9,942 bases of DNA from Bacteroidota bacterium. GTDB taxonomy: Bacteria > Bacteroidota > Bacteroidia > Chitinophagales > Chitinophagaceae. The stretch is from the NCBI GenBank assembly GCA_023391895.1, contig JAEWAC010000219.1, forward strand, positions 1-9,942, given 5' to 3'. A program made the translations under genes and the position numbers. The notes beneath the pieces were generated by a model that was not told the DNA's origin, searched no databases, and worked only from the letters and a program-made list of their open reading frames with translations. Below are positions 1-5,581 of this stretch, piece after piece; the stretch's first letter is position 1, and each line of letters opens with the position of its first letter.

Positions 1-813
1 GTGGGTGGCATGGAGTACCCGGGCATTGTATTTTGCAGTTATTCCGATTCTGGCGCCGCATTATGGGGTGTTACCGACCACGAGTTTGGCCACACCTGGT
101 TTCCGATGATCGTGGGCAGCAACGAACGCAAGTATGCCTGGATGGATGAGGGCTTTAACACCTTTATCAACGGCTTGTCTACCCAGGCCTTCAACAAGGG
201 CGAGTTTGCCAACTTCAGCTATTTTCCCGGCGATATAACACCTTATGTTTTCAGCAAATCGATGGACCCGTTGATGACCACGCCTGATGTGGTGCAGCAA
301 AGCAACCTGGGCATCGCCGCCTATGAAAAACCGTCCATCATGCTCAATGCCTTGCGCGATGTGGTGCTGGGCCCCGAACGCTTTGATGCCGCCTTCAGGG
401 AGTACATTCAGCGATGGGCTTTTAAACATCCTACCCCCTGGGACTTTTTTCATACCATGGAAAATGTAGCCGGCGAAGATTTAAGCTGGTTTTGGCGGGG
501 CTGGGTGCTGCATAACTGGCGTCTGGACCAGGCTGTAAAAGAGGTAAAATACCTGGACAACCAGCCGCAAAACGGGGCCGCCATTACCATCGAAAACCTG
601 GAGCAAATGGTCATGCCGGTTGATGTGCTGATCAAGGAAAGCAACGGCAAATCCCAGCGCCTGCACCTGCCGGTGGAAGTGTGGCAGCGGGGTCCCGAAT
701 GGACCTTTACCGTAACCACTACCAGCCGCATTACGGATGTGATCCTAGACCCGGATAAGAAACTGCCCGATATCAACCGGCAAAACAACAGTGGTAATAA
801 AAAAGCTTTTTAA
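1..813 (+). CDS. M1-family zinc aminopeptidase, C-terminal part (5' end outside window)
   Basis: The frame is open from the first base and ends at TAA 811-813, so the true start lies upstream; the leading GTG is probably an internal valine. The fragment begins in the exopeptidase motif (GGMEYP, a variant of GxMEN). It then shows HEFGH at residues 27-31 and a glutamate at 50, giving HExxH-18-E with zinc ligands H27, H31 and E50 and catalytic E28. Y108 in YEKPS is the probable transition-state tyrosine. Residues 170-270 look like a short beta-rich C-terminal domain ending in LDPDKKLPDINR, common in Bacteroidota M1 peptidases; there is no long ERAP1-like helical domain. The family removes N-terminal residues from peptidolytic substrates, and many Bacteroidota members are exported, but the signal region is not visible. 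A hairpin terminator lies 65 bp downstream. The family is certain; substrate preference is not readable. Confidence 0.93.
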   Translation: MGGMEYPGIVFCSYSDSGAALWGVTDHEFGHTWFPMIVGSNERKYAWMDEGFNTFINGLSTQAFNKGEFANFSYFPGDITPYVFSKSMDPLMTTPDVVQQSNLGIAAYEKPSIMLNALRDVVLGPERFDAAFREYIQRWAFKHPTPWDFFHTMENVAGEDLSWFWRGWVLHNWRLDQAVKEVKYLDNQPQNGAAITIENLEQMVMPVDVLIKESNGKSQRLHLPVEVWQRGPEWTFTVTTTSRITDVILDPDKKLPDINRQNNSGNKKAF

Positions 814-821
814 TGCCCCTG

Positions 822-835
822 TCCCCTGAAGGGGA
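822..835. repeat. Small GC-rich inverted repeat after the aminopeptidase stop
   Basis: TCCCCT (822-827) and AGGGGA (830-835) form a perfect inverted repeat around GA, 8 bases after the stop codon. Short CCCCTTCAGGGG-like intergenic sequences are, to my recollection, frequent in Bacteroidota genomes, so this may be a dispersed element. It lacks a following T tract, so it is a poor terminator by itself. Confidence 0.4.
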
Positions 836-878
836 ACTTAGGCCGATGATAGATTACAGAAAGAACCATTCATAAACG

Positions 879-912
879 GGAGCCGTAAAACTTAATTTTA
901 CGGCTCTCTTAT
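879..912. terminator. Intrinsic terminator, probably bidirectional
   Basis: GAGCCGTAAAA (880-890) pairs perfectly with TTTTACGGCTC (896-906) around a 5-base loop, and a G-T wobble at 879/907 extends the stem to 12 bp. The plus-strand continuation is T-rich (TCTTATTTTTAT). On the minus strand the A-rich left arm gives U residues only after more than 10 bases. It sits after the plus-strand aminopeptidase gene and beyond the stop of the minus-strand coding remnant, so it may serve both directions. Confidence 0.8.
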
Positions 913-927
913 TTTTATGGAAAAGCT

Positions 928-1121
928 TTAAAAGTCCATATAGCCATTGTCAGGCCACAAAGTTTCAAATCTGTCTACCCAAAGCATTGAATCACCTATA
1001 TGGGGTTTTGAAGAAGTTTACACTTTCATAGATGGTGCAGCCATACGGTCCAATATCATATACTAAATTGTTTCCAGCTTTTTTAAATTCTACCGTCAAT
1101 GGTGAATACTAAATCATCATA
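928..1121 (-). pseudogene. Possible decayed coding remnant (C-terminal end of an unidentified protein)
   Basis: Read on the minus strand, three adjacent stretches in three frames join into one protein-like sequence. Frame 3 (about 1121-1092) reads YDDLVFTIDG. The next frame (1090-1004) reads EFKKAGNNLVYDIGPYGCTI and then YESVNFFKT. The last frame (1002-928) reads HIGDSMLWVDRFETLWPDNG and then YMDF and TAA. Dropping one base at about 1091 and one base in the G run 1002-1005 would restore a single frame of about 63 codons. The composition (W, D, G, Y, F rich) is coding-like, unlike the AT-rich flanks. I do not recognise the family, and no start is visible; upstream of 1121 the frames are closed by stops. 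This is inference from reading frames only and could be chance. Confidence 0.35.
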
Positions 1122-1398
1122 CGAATATCAGTTTCGTATAAGAGATGAATTCAAAAACAGATCTTTTAGGAAAATAAAAAAACCTATGACGGTTTTATGC
1201 GCTAACCCCAGTTGTAATTTCAACGACCTGCATCCGCTGCTTTAACGCTTTTAGAACGGTTAAGTTGAGCGTCTTTTCTTTGGAGCACATTTCTCCTTTA
1301 CTTCAAATAGCCAATCCTGATTTAGCTGATTGCTGATACACCTGAAATTTCATCGTAATGTATAAATCTACATAAGCATTTCATCCCGCCGGCCTGCT
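1122..1398. other. AT-rich intergenic stretch without a supported gene
   Basis: All six frames are broken by frequent stops and no RNA gene is recognised. At its left edge lies a 7-bp inverted repeat, ATACGAA (1119-1125) and TTCGTAT (1133-1139). The right part leads into the promoter of the acyltransferase gene. With 908-1121 this makes nearly 600 bp without an intact gene, long for this otherwise compact region. Confidence 0.6.
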
Positions 1399-1406
1399 TA
1401 TCTTTG
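1399..1406 (+). promoter_or_regulatory. Bacteroidota -7 box (TAnnTTTG) for the acyltransferase gene
   Basis: TATCTTTG matches the Bacteroidota sigma-ABfr -7 consensus exactly. It ends 9 bases before the ATG at 1416, so transcription would begin only a few bases before the start codon. No clear -33 TTG element was seen at the usual distance. The identical octamer precedes umuC at 9051-9058. Confidence 0.65.
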
Positions 1407-1415
1407 CAACACATT

Positions 1416-2294
1416 ATGTACTATCTTGTTTATGGTTTTTTGTACCTGCTGTCGCTGCTGCCGTTGCGTGTTCTGTACCTGCTGTCAGACTTTAGCCACT
1501 GGCTTATTTATCATGTGATTGGCTACCGCAAAGAAGTGGTGCTGAACAACCTGTCCATTGCTTTTCCTGAAAAAACAGCAGCCGAAAAAGAAAAAATAGC
1601 CAGGCGGTTCTATCGCAACTTTACTGATAATTTTATTGAAACCATCAAGTTCATCAGTGCCAGTGATAACTGGTTTCGCAAACACTTTATAGCCGATCCA
1701 ACACTTTTTGAGCAGTTGTATAAGCAGGACTATAAATGCCAGGTGCATTTAGGCCACAACTTCAATTGGGAACTGGGTAACCTGGGTATGCCGTTGCGGT
1801 TTCCATACCAGCTGCTTACAGTATACATGCCTATCAAAAACAAGGTTATGGACCGGTTGTTTATGAAGATCCGTTCAAAAACCGGTGCGCAGTTACTATC
1901 TGCCACCAATATGAGCCACGACCTGATACCCTATCGTAATCAAAAATATGTACTGGCGCTGGTTGCCGATCAAAACCCCGGGCATCCGCGGGCCGCGTAC
2001 TGGGTCAACTTTTTTGGCCGGCCTACGCCCTTTTTAAAAGGCCCTGAAAAAGCCGCCAAGAATGCCAAAGCGGCGGTGATCTTTTGCCATTTTACCAAAA
2101 AGAAGCGGGGCTATTACCAGGCGCATTTTAGCCCGGCGATTACCGAGCCGCACAACCTGCCGGAAGCAGCCTTAACCCGGCAATACGTGGCTTATCTGGA
2201 AAATGTAATTCGCGCCAATCCTGAAATGTGGCTGTGGAGCCATCGCCGCTGGAAGCTGGAGTGGAAACCCGAATATGGTCCTGTCATCAATTGA
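1416..2294 (+). CDS. Lipid A biosynthesis acyltransferase, LpxL/HtrB family
   Basis: Members transfer a secondary acyl chain from acyl-ACP to the lipid A precursor at the inner face of the cytoplasmic membrane. The 292-residue product is of normal family length. A hydrophobic N-terminus (residues 1-35) fits the single membrane anchor. H114 and E119 in HNFNWE give the catalytic HxxxxE motif. VADQNPG near 190 and the WLWSHRRWK block near the C-terminus are further family signatures. I chose ATG 1416; a TTG four codons earlier (1404) is in frame but lies inside the -7 box. A strong terminator follows directly, so the gene appears monocistronic. Family assignment is firm; whether it adds the first or second secondary chain, or acts on another lysophospholipid or aminolipid, cannot be decided, so no symbol is given. 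Confidence 0.92.
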   Translation: MYYLVYGFLYLLSLLPLRVLYLLSDFSHWLIYHVIGYRKEVVLNNLSIAFPEKTAAEKEKIARRFYRNFTDNFIETIKFISASDNWFRKHFIADPTLFEQLYKQDYKCQVHLGHNFNWELGNLGMPLRFPYQLLTVYMPIKNKVMDRLFMKIRSKTGAQLLSATNMSHDLIPYRNQKYVLALVADQNPGHPRAAYWVNFFGRPTPFLKGPEKAAKNAKAAVIFCHFTKKKRGYYQAHFSPAITEPHNLPEAALTRQYVAYLENVIRANPEMWLWSHRRWKLEWKPEYGPVIN

Positions 2295-2300
2295 TGAGGA

Positions 2301-2341
2301 TAAATAAAAAGCTGGCAGTAGGATTGCCAGCTTTTTATTTA
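2301..2341. terminator. Strong bidirectional terminator between converging genes
   Basis: A perfect 17-bp inverted repeat: TAAATAAAAAGCTGGCA (2301-2317) pairs with 2325-2341 around a 7-base loop. The core GCTGGCA stem is flanked by A-rich and T-rich arms, so a U tract follows the stem on either strand. It sits 6 bp after the acyltransferase stop and 16 bp beyond the stop of the oppositely oriented persulfide dioxygenase gene. Confidence 0.92.
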
Positions 2342-2357
2342 CTATATGATGCCGTGC

Positions 2358-3767
2358 TTAGTTCAGCACACTCTTATCTTTTACGGTTTCTATTTTTTCC
2401 TGTTCTTTTATTTTACCCCAGCCGCCCACTACGTTGCGGATGTTGTGAATGCCCTGGCGCTTGATCAGCGAGGCGGCAATAACACTGCGGTACCCGCCGG
2501 CACAGTGCACATATACATTTTGCTCGTCTTCAAGAGCCGACATGTTTACCGGGTCCGCCAGATCGTTCAGCGGAATGTTGAGGGCGTCTTTGACATGACC
2601 TTCTGCATATTCTGCCGGCTTGCGTACATCCAGTACCACCAGGTTTTCATCAAAAGGAATATCCATGGCCAGTTCATCGGCTTCTACATCTATGATCAGG
2701 TCTATTTCTTCGCCGGATTGCTGCCAGGCTTCAAAGCCACCTTGCAGGTAACCGGTTACATTACTAAAGCCTACCCTGGCCAGGCGAACCACAGTTTCTT
2801 TTTCCTGTCCAGCCTCTGTTACCAGCATCAGGGGCTGGTCAAAAGGTAACAAACTGCCGGCCCATTCCGCAAAGCGCCCTTCCAGGCCAATACTGATGGA
2901 GCCCGGCACAAAGCCTTGCGTAAACACCTCTGCCGGGCGGGTATCCAGCAACACCACATTTTGCTCCAGCGCTTCTTTTACCTGTGCTACAGTCAGCGGT
3001 GTCAATCCTTTTTCCAATATCGTATCCATACTCTCGTAACCTTGTTTATTGATTTGTGCATTAATGGGAAAATATTGCGGTGGGGCACTCAGGCCTTCTG
3101 TTACCGCTTTTATAAAGTCCTGTTTACTGGCAACCAGCAAAGCGTAGTTGGTTTGCTTTTCTGTACCAATGGTGCTGTAGGTATTGGGGCCTAAATTCTT
3201 GCCGCAGGCACTGCCGGCACCATGCGCCGGGTATACAAGCACATCATCGGCCAGCGGCACTATTTTGCGTTGCAGGCTGTCGTACAGCATACCTGCCAGG
3301 TCCTGCGGAGTCAGTTCTGTTCCTTTTTGCGCCAGGTCGGGCCGGCCTACATCACCGACAAACAAAGTATCGCCGGTAAATACGCAATGGTCGGTACCGT
3401 TTTCATCCTGCAGCAGGTAGCACGATGATTCTAAGGTATGACCGGGTGTATGCAGTACTTTAATGGTAACGGCGCCTAAGGAAAACGTTTCGCCGTCTTT
3501 GGCAATATGTACGGGGAAAGAAGCTTCGGTATGGGGCCCATAAACAATGGTGGCTCCTGTAGCCTTGCTCAGGTCGATGTGACCGCTTACAAAATCTGCA
3601 TGGAAATGCGTTTCAAAGATGTATTTGATGGTGGCATTTCGTTCTTGAGCCAGTTGCAGGTAAGCATCAATATCGCGGAGCGGATCGACAACAGCAGCCT
3701 CACCATTGCTTTCAATATAATAAGCGGCTTCGCTAAGACAGCCTGTATAAAGTTGTTTGACGAACAT
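2358..3767 (-). CDS. CstB-like persulfide dioxygenase with two rhodanese domains (one lacking the Cys)
   Basis: The 469-residue protein has three domains. Residues 1-235 are a metallo-beta-lactamase fold of the ETHE1/persulfide dioxygenase type, with HFHAD at 54-58, TPGH ending at H110, TGD at D133 and PAHG at H182; these supply the mononuclear iron site. Residues 255-355 are a rhodanese-like domain whose active-site loop (around 315-322, VTEAGQ) has no cysteine, so it is a pseudo-rhodanese. Residues 365-460 are a second rhodanese domain with C422 in HCAGGYRS, the expected persulfide-carrying cysteine. This order matches staphylococcal CstB, which oxidises thiol persulfide and generates thiosulfate. 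A cytosolic sulfide-detoxification role is inferred; no signal peptide is present. The ATG at 3767 lies 63 bp after the upstream arsR-type gene on the same strand, with a candidate operator between. No sulfide:quinone reductase gene lies in the window. Confidence 0.9.
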   Translation of the reverse strand: MFVKQLYTGCLSEAAYYIESNGEAAVVDPLRDIDAYLQLAQERNATIKYIFETHFHADFVSGHIDLSKATGATIVYGPHTEASFPVHIAKDGETFSLGAVTIKVLHTPGHTLESSCYLLQDENGTDHCVFTGDTLFVGDVGRPDLAQKGTELTPQDLAGMLYDSLQRKIVPLADDVLVYPAHGAGSACGKNLGPNTYSTIGTEKQTNYALLVASKQDFIKAVTEGLSAPPQYFPINAQINKQGYESMDTILEKGLTPLTVAQVKEALEQNVVLLDTRPAEVFTQGFVPGSISIGLEGRFAEWAGSLLPFDQPLMLVTEAGQEKETVVRLARVGFSNVTGYLQGGFEAWQQSGEEIDLIIDVEADELAMDIPFDENLVVLDVRKPAEYAEGHVKDALNIPLNDLADPVNMSALEDEQNVYVHCAGGYRSVIAASLIKRQGIHNIRNVVGGWGKIKEQEKIETVKDKSVLN

Positions 3768-3778
3768 AAATATCCTTT

Positions 3779-3803
3779 GCTACAAAAATAATCCATTTGT
3801 AGC
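3779..3803 (-). promoter_or_regulatory. Candidate repressor operator before the persulfide dioxygenase gene
   Basis: GCTACAAA (3779-3786) and TTTGTAGC (3796-3803) are perfect 8-bp inverted arms around a 9-bp spacer, a size that fits a dimeric winged-helix repressor. The repeat overlaps the -7 element at 3783-3790 and lies between the ArsR-type regulator gene and the enzyme gene, so bound repressor would block transcription. It is too AT-rich and lacks the U tract for a terminator. Binding by the adjacent regulator is inference. Confidence 0.6.
3783..3790 (-). promoter_or_regulatory. Bacteroidota -7 box (TAnnTTTG) for the persulfide dioxygenase gene
   Basis: On the minus strand this reads TATTTTTG, an exact match to TAnnTTTG, 15 bases before the ATG. 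It suggests that the enzyme gene has its own promoter in addition to any read-through from the regulator gene. A -33 element is not clear. Confidence 0.55.
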
Positions 3804-3830
3804 CACTAACAGGCTGAGCTGATGGTCCTT

Positions 3831-4160
3831 CTATTTCAGCAGGTCGTGTGCAAAGCGTTGTACATCTGCTAAACGCTGGTGGTTAACAGAGTAATAAATA
3901 AACTTACCATCACGGGTGGTGGTAACAAAGCCGGCTTTGCGCAGGATAGCTAAATGCTGAGATGCAACAGATTGTTCTAACCGCAGTTTTACATAAATCT
4001 CTGTTACTGTGATTTTCTCTTTCTGGTGGATCAGCTTCAGTATTTGCTGACGAAGCTTATGGTTGATGGCCCGCAATATCAGGGCGGCCTTCTTCAGCTG
4101 CAGCAAATCAATCTTCAAATCTTTTTCCACTGCTGTGGATTTTTCAATTACTTCGTTCAT
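3831..4160 (-). CDS. ArsR/SmtB-family winged-helix repressor without cysteines
   Basis: The 109-residue product has the ArsR fold: helices to about residue 45 (including NHKLRQQILKLI), a helix-turn-helix with the recognition helix in EQSVASQHLAILRKAGFV (about 62-79), and a beta wing at RDGKFIYYSV. It starts with ATG at 4160 and ends at TAG 3831-3833. The enzyme gene for persulfide oxidation follows on the same strand after 63 bp, so that gene is the likely target, perhaps with autoregulation. Persulfide-sensing relatives such as BigR and SqrR use a pair of cysteines, but this protein contains none, nor an ArsR-type CVC metal site. Its signal is therefore unknown; it may use another ligand or non-cysteine metal site, or regulate in an unrelated way. 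Family is sure; the trigger is not. Confidence 0.88.
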   Translation of the reverse strand: MNEVIEKSTAVEKDLKIDLLQLKKAALILRAINHKLRQQILKLIHQKEKITVTEIYVKLRLEQSVASQHLAILRKAGFVTTTRDGKFIYYSVNHQRLADVQRFAHDLLK

Positions 4161-4185
4161 AGATACAATAAGATTAGATACAATA
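4161..4185. repeat. Tandem 10-bp direct repeat just before the ArsR-type gene
   Basis: AGATACAATA occurs at 4161-4170 and again at 4176-4185, a period of 15 bp, in the 5' untranslated region immediately before the regulator's start codon. A weaker copy, TGATACATTA, lies at 4245-4254. The TACAA/TTGTA half-site resembles the arms of the inverted repeat at 3779-3803, so autoregulatory binding is possible but unproven in this AT-rich stretch. Confidence 0.4.
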
Positions 4186-4217
4186 TAAATAAAGAGCTAT
4201 ATGACCTTTATTGCGTG

Positions 4218-4225
4218 CAAATGTA
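4218..4225 (-). promoter_or_regulatory. Candidate -7 box (TAnnTTTG) for the ArsR-type gene
   Basis: On the minus strand this reads TACATTTG, an exact match to TAnnTTTG, 57 bases before the ATG at 4160. That would give a leader of about 50 nt that carries both direct-repeat copies at 4161-4185. A TTG lies upstream, but its spacing of 13 bp is shorter than the usual 19-21 bp. Confidence 0.45.
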
Positions 4226-4279
4226 TATGCTTACACTGCAATTATGATACATTATTTTATAAATAACAAATTTTCCATA

Positions 4280-4954
4280 TCAATTGTTGTGTGCCGGACT
4301 GTAAAATTCTTTTCCATAGAACGGCTCTGTGTAAGCAAGATCGGCAAAATTATTTTTTAAAAGCTCCATATGAGCCAAATCGGCTATATGTGTAGCGTTG
4401 ACAGATATATCATTAAAAAATGCATGGGGATGCGACTGTACACTTTTAAACTTTTTGCTGCCGTTGCCTAAAAAACAAACCGTGTTCTGCGCTAAAAATT
4501 CAACAAAAGAATCTTCCTGAAGAATCACAGCCCTGGACGGCGCCACCTCCTGCAGTTGCGGGTTGTACACAGCCGCAAACACTTCCATGCGGCGGGCATC
4601 GATCATGGGACAAATCAACTGGGTGTCCACACCAGCTGCTACTGCAGCAGCCGCCATCATTTGCAAGGTGTTGATGGTAATGAGCGGTTTATCCAAGGCA
4701 TAACACAAGCCTTTTGCGGAAGCCATACCTACGCGCAAACCGGTATATGAACCCGGTCCTGCACTAACGGCAATGGCACTTAACTGGTGCAGTGATAGAT
4801 GAGCCTCCTGCAGCAGTTGCCAGATGGCGGTATGCAGCCAGGCCGCGCTGTCTTTAGGCTCCGGATTGATTTTCCATGCCTTGCTTTTTCCTTCGTGGGA
4901 TAAACACACAGAAGCCGATGCTACAGCCGTATCAATATTTAATATGAAACTCAC
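4280..4954 (-). CDS. tsaB: tRNA threonylcarbamoyladenosine biosynthesis protein TsaB
   Basis: TsaB is the non-catalytic ASKHA-fold partner of TsaD, with TsaE, in making t6A37 on ANN-decoding tRNAs in the cytoplasm. The 224-residue length is normal. Residues 5-10 (LNIDTA) open the fold, and SAGPGSYTGLRVG at 64-76 followed by AKGLCYALDKP is the family signature. The HxExH metal motif of TsaD is absent, as expected. The start is GTG at 4954; no ATG is available because an in-frame TAA lies at 4964-4966, and the family normally begins with M-x-x-IL-IDTA. A 15-bp palindrome sits one base upstream of this GTG. The arsR-type gene follows after 119 bp, so they are probably separate units. Confidence 0.95.
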   Translation of the reverse strand: MSFILNIDTAVASASVCLSHEGKSKAWKINPEPKDSAAWLHTAIWQLLQEAHLSLHQLSAIAVSAGPGSYTGLRVGMASAKGLCYALDKPLITINTLQMMAAAAVAAGVDTQLICPMIDARRMEVFAAVYNPQLQEVAPSRAVILQEDSFVEFLAQNTVCFLGNGSKKFKSVQSHPHAFFNDISVNATHIADLAHMELLKNNFADLAYTEPFYGKEFYSPAHNN

Positions 4955-4955
4955 T

Positions 4956-4970
4956 GTGCTAATTTAGCAC
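4956..4970. repeat. 15-bp palindrome abutting the tsaB GTG start
   Basis: GTGCTAA (4956-4962) and TTAGCAC (4964-4970) are perfect arms around one central base. In the tsaB transcript this can fold as a six-bp stem with a three-base loop, ending one base before the start codon. It could act as an operator or reduce initiation. The TGCTAA/TTAGCA arms resemble those before umuC, though the spacing differs. Confidence 0.45.
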
Positions 4971-5014
4971 GGCCAGGCTAGATTACCGGCATTTTAACAA
5001 TCCATATACTTTAC

Positions 5015-5521
5015 CTAAGGACAACTCACTTTTATAAAAGGATGATCGGGCTGAAATAAGAGTTCTTCTTTATTTTTAAATACTACTTTTCCCTTTTCTT
5101 CTACTAGGTCACCAAACCCCTGCAGCAGCGTATCGTCTTTGATTTTAAAAACCACCTCTTGTACTGAGATCACACCTTCGGATTGAAACGTATAATCGGC
5201 TACGATCAGGTCGTTGCGCAGCACACCATTCAATTGTCCTGTGTTCCTGTCCTTTTCCCATAAATAGTAATCCAGTTGGCCCTTTACCGTAGAATCGTTT
5301 ACCTGCAGCTGCAGCGTGGCGGTGTCTTTTTTGAATACCATTTCGTAACAACCCGCCAGTGCAATGGGCCGGCTGCCGGTTACAATGGTATCTGCAGCAT
5401 GGGCATGAACGGTTTGGCCGGAGGCAACACTGTCAGAAGAACGTGATACCGCATCACTTGTTTTGTGATTGCTGCAACCGCACAGGGCAACCATACCACT
5501 AATAATAAAAAGTTTATACAT
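5015..5521 (-). CDS. Small lipoprotein A, paralogue of the lipoprotein at 8427-8936
   Basis: I chose the ATG at 5521 because it starts a lipoprotein signal: MYKLFIISGMVAL followed by lipobox LCGC, with C16 as the lipidated residue. A longer frame to 5581 would abut the upstream stop and put 20 polar residues before the signal. The 168-residue precursor has a Ser/Thr/His/Ala linker (17-50) and then one compact domain with GCY at C58, VKGQLDYY, GVLRNDLIVADYTF, SEGVISVQEVVFK, and a final cysteine at C167. The only two cysteines after the lipid site are C58 and C167, so a disulfide is plausible. The same features recur in lipoprotein B. It lies 60 bp after the beta-barrel gene on the same strand with a hairpin between. 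Location would be the periplasm or outer membrane. I do not recognise the family, and function is unknown. Confidence 0.82.
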   Translation of the reverse strand: MYKLFIISGMVALCGCSNHKTSDAVSRSSDSVASGQTVHAHAADTIVTGSRPIALAGCYEMVFKKDTATLQLQVNDSTVKGQLDYYLWEKDRNTGQLNGVLRNDLIVADYTFQSEGVISVQEVVFKIKDDTLLQGFGDLVEEKGKVVFKNKEELLFQPDHPFIKVSCP

Positions 5522-5525
5522 AAGC

Positions 5526-5548
5526 AAGGAGGGCACTAACCCCTCCTT
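5526..5548 (-). promoter_or_regulatory. Hairpin in the leader of lipoprotein A
   Basis: AAGGAGGG and CCCTCCTT form a perfect 8-bp stem around a 7-base loop, ending four bases before the ATG at 5521 and 33 bp after the barrel stop. On the transcript the left arm contains AAGGAGGG, a Shine-Dalgarno-like sequence held in the stem. The U tract after the stem is poor, so it is a weak terminator at best; it may attenuate, stabilise an mRNA end, or affect initiation. Confidence 0.6.
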
Positions 5549-5581
5549 TCCTTTTAAATTATTATGCCATAACCAATGCAC

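Noticed and set aside
61..453. Long open frame on the minus strand inside the aminopeptidase gene
   Set aside because: It is antisense to a clear M1 peptidase with intact catalytic motifs, and its own sequence has no recognisable domain or signal.
2346..2849. Plus-strand open frame opposite the rhodanese domains
   Set aside because: It is a shadow of the persulfide dioxygenase gene and starts beyond the terminator with no promoter.
4252..4266. TTATTT/AAATAA inverted repeat after tsaB as a terminator
   Set aside because: The stem is entirely A/T with a three-base loop, too weak and too likely by chance in this AT-rich gap.
5522..5581. Earlier in-frame ATG (5581) as the start of lipoprotein A
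   Set aside because: It would add 20 polar residues before the lipoprotein signal, abut the upstream stop codon, and place the hairpin in coding sequence.
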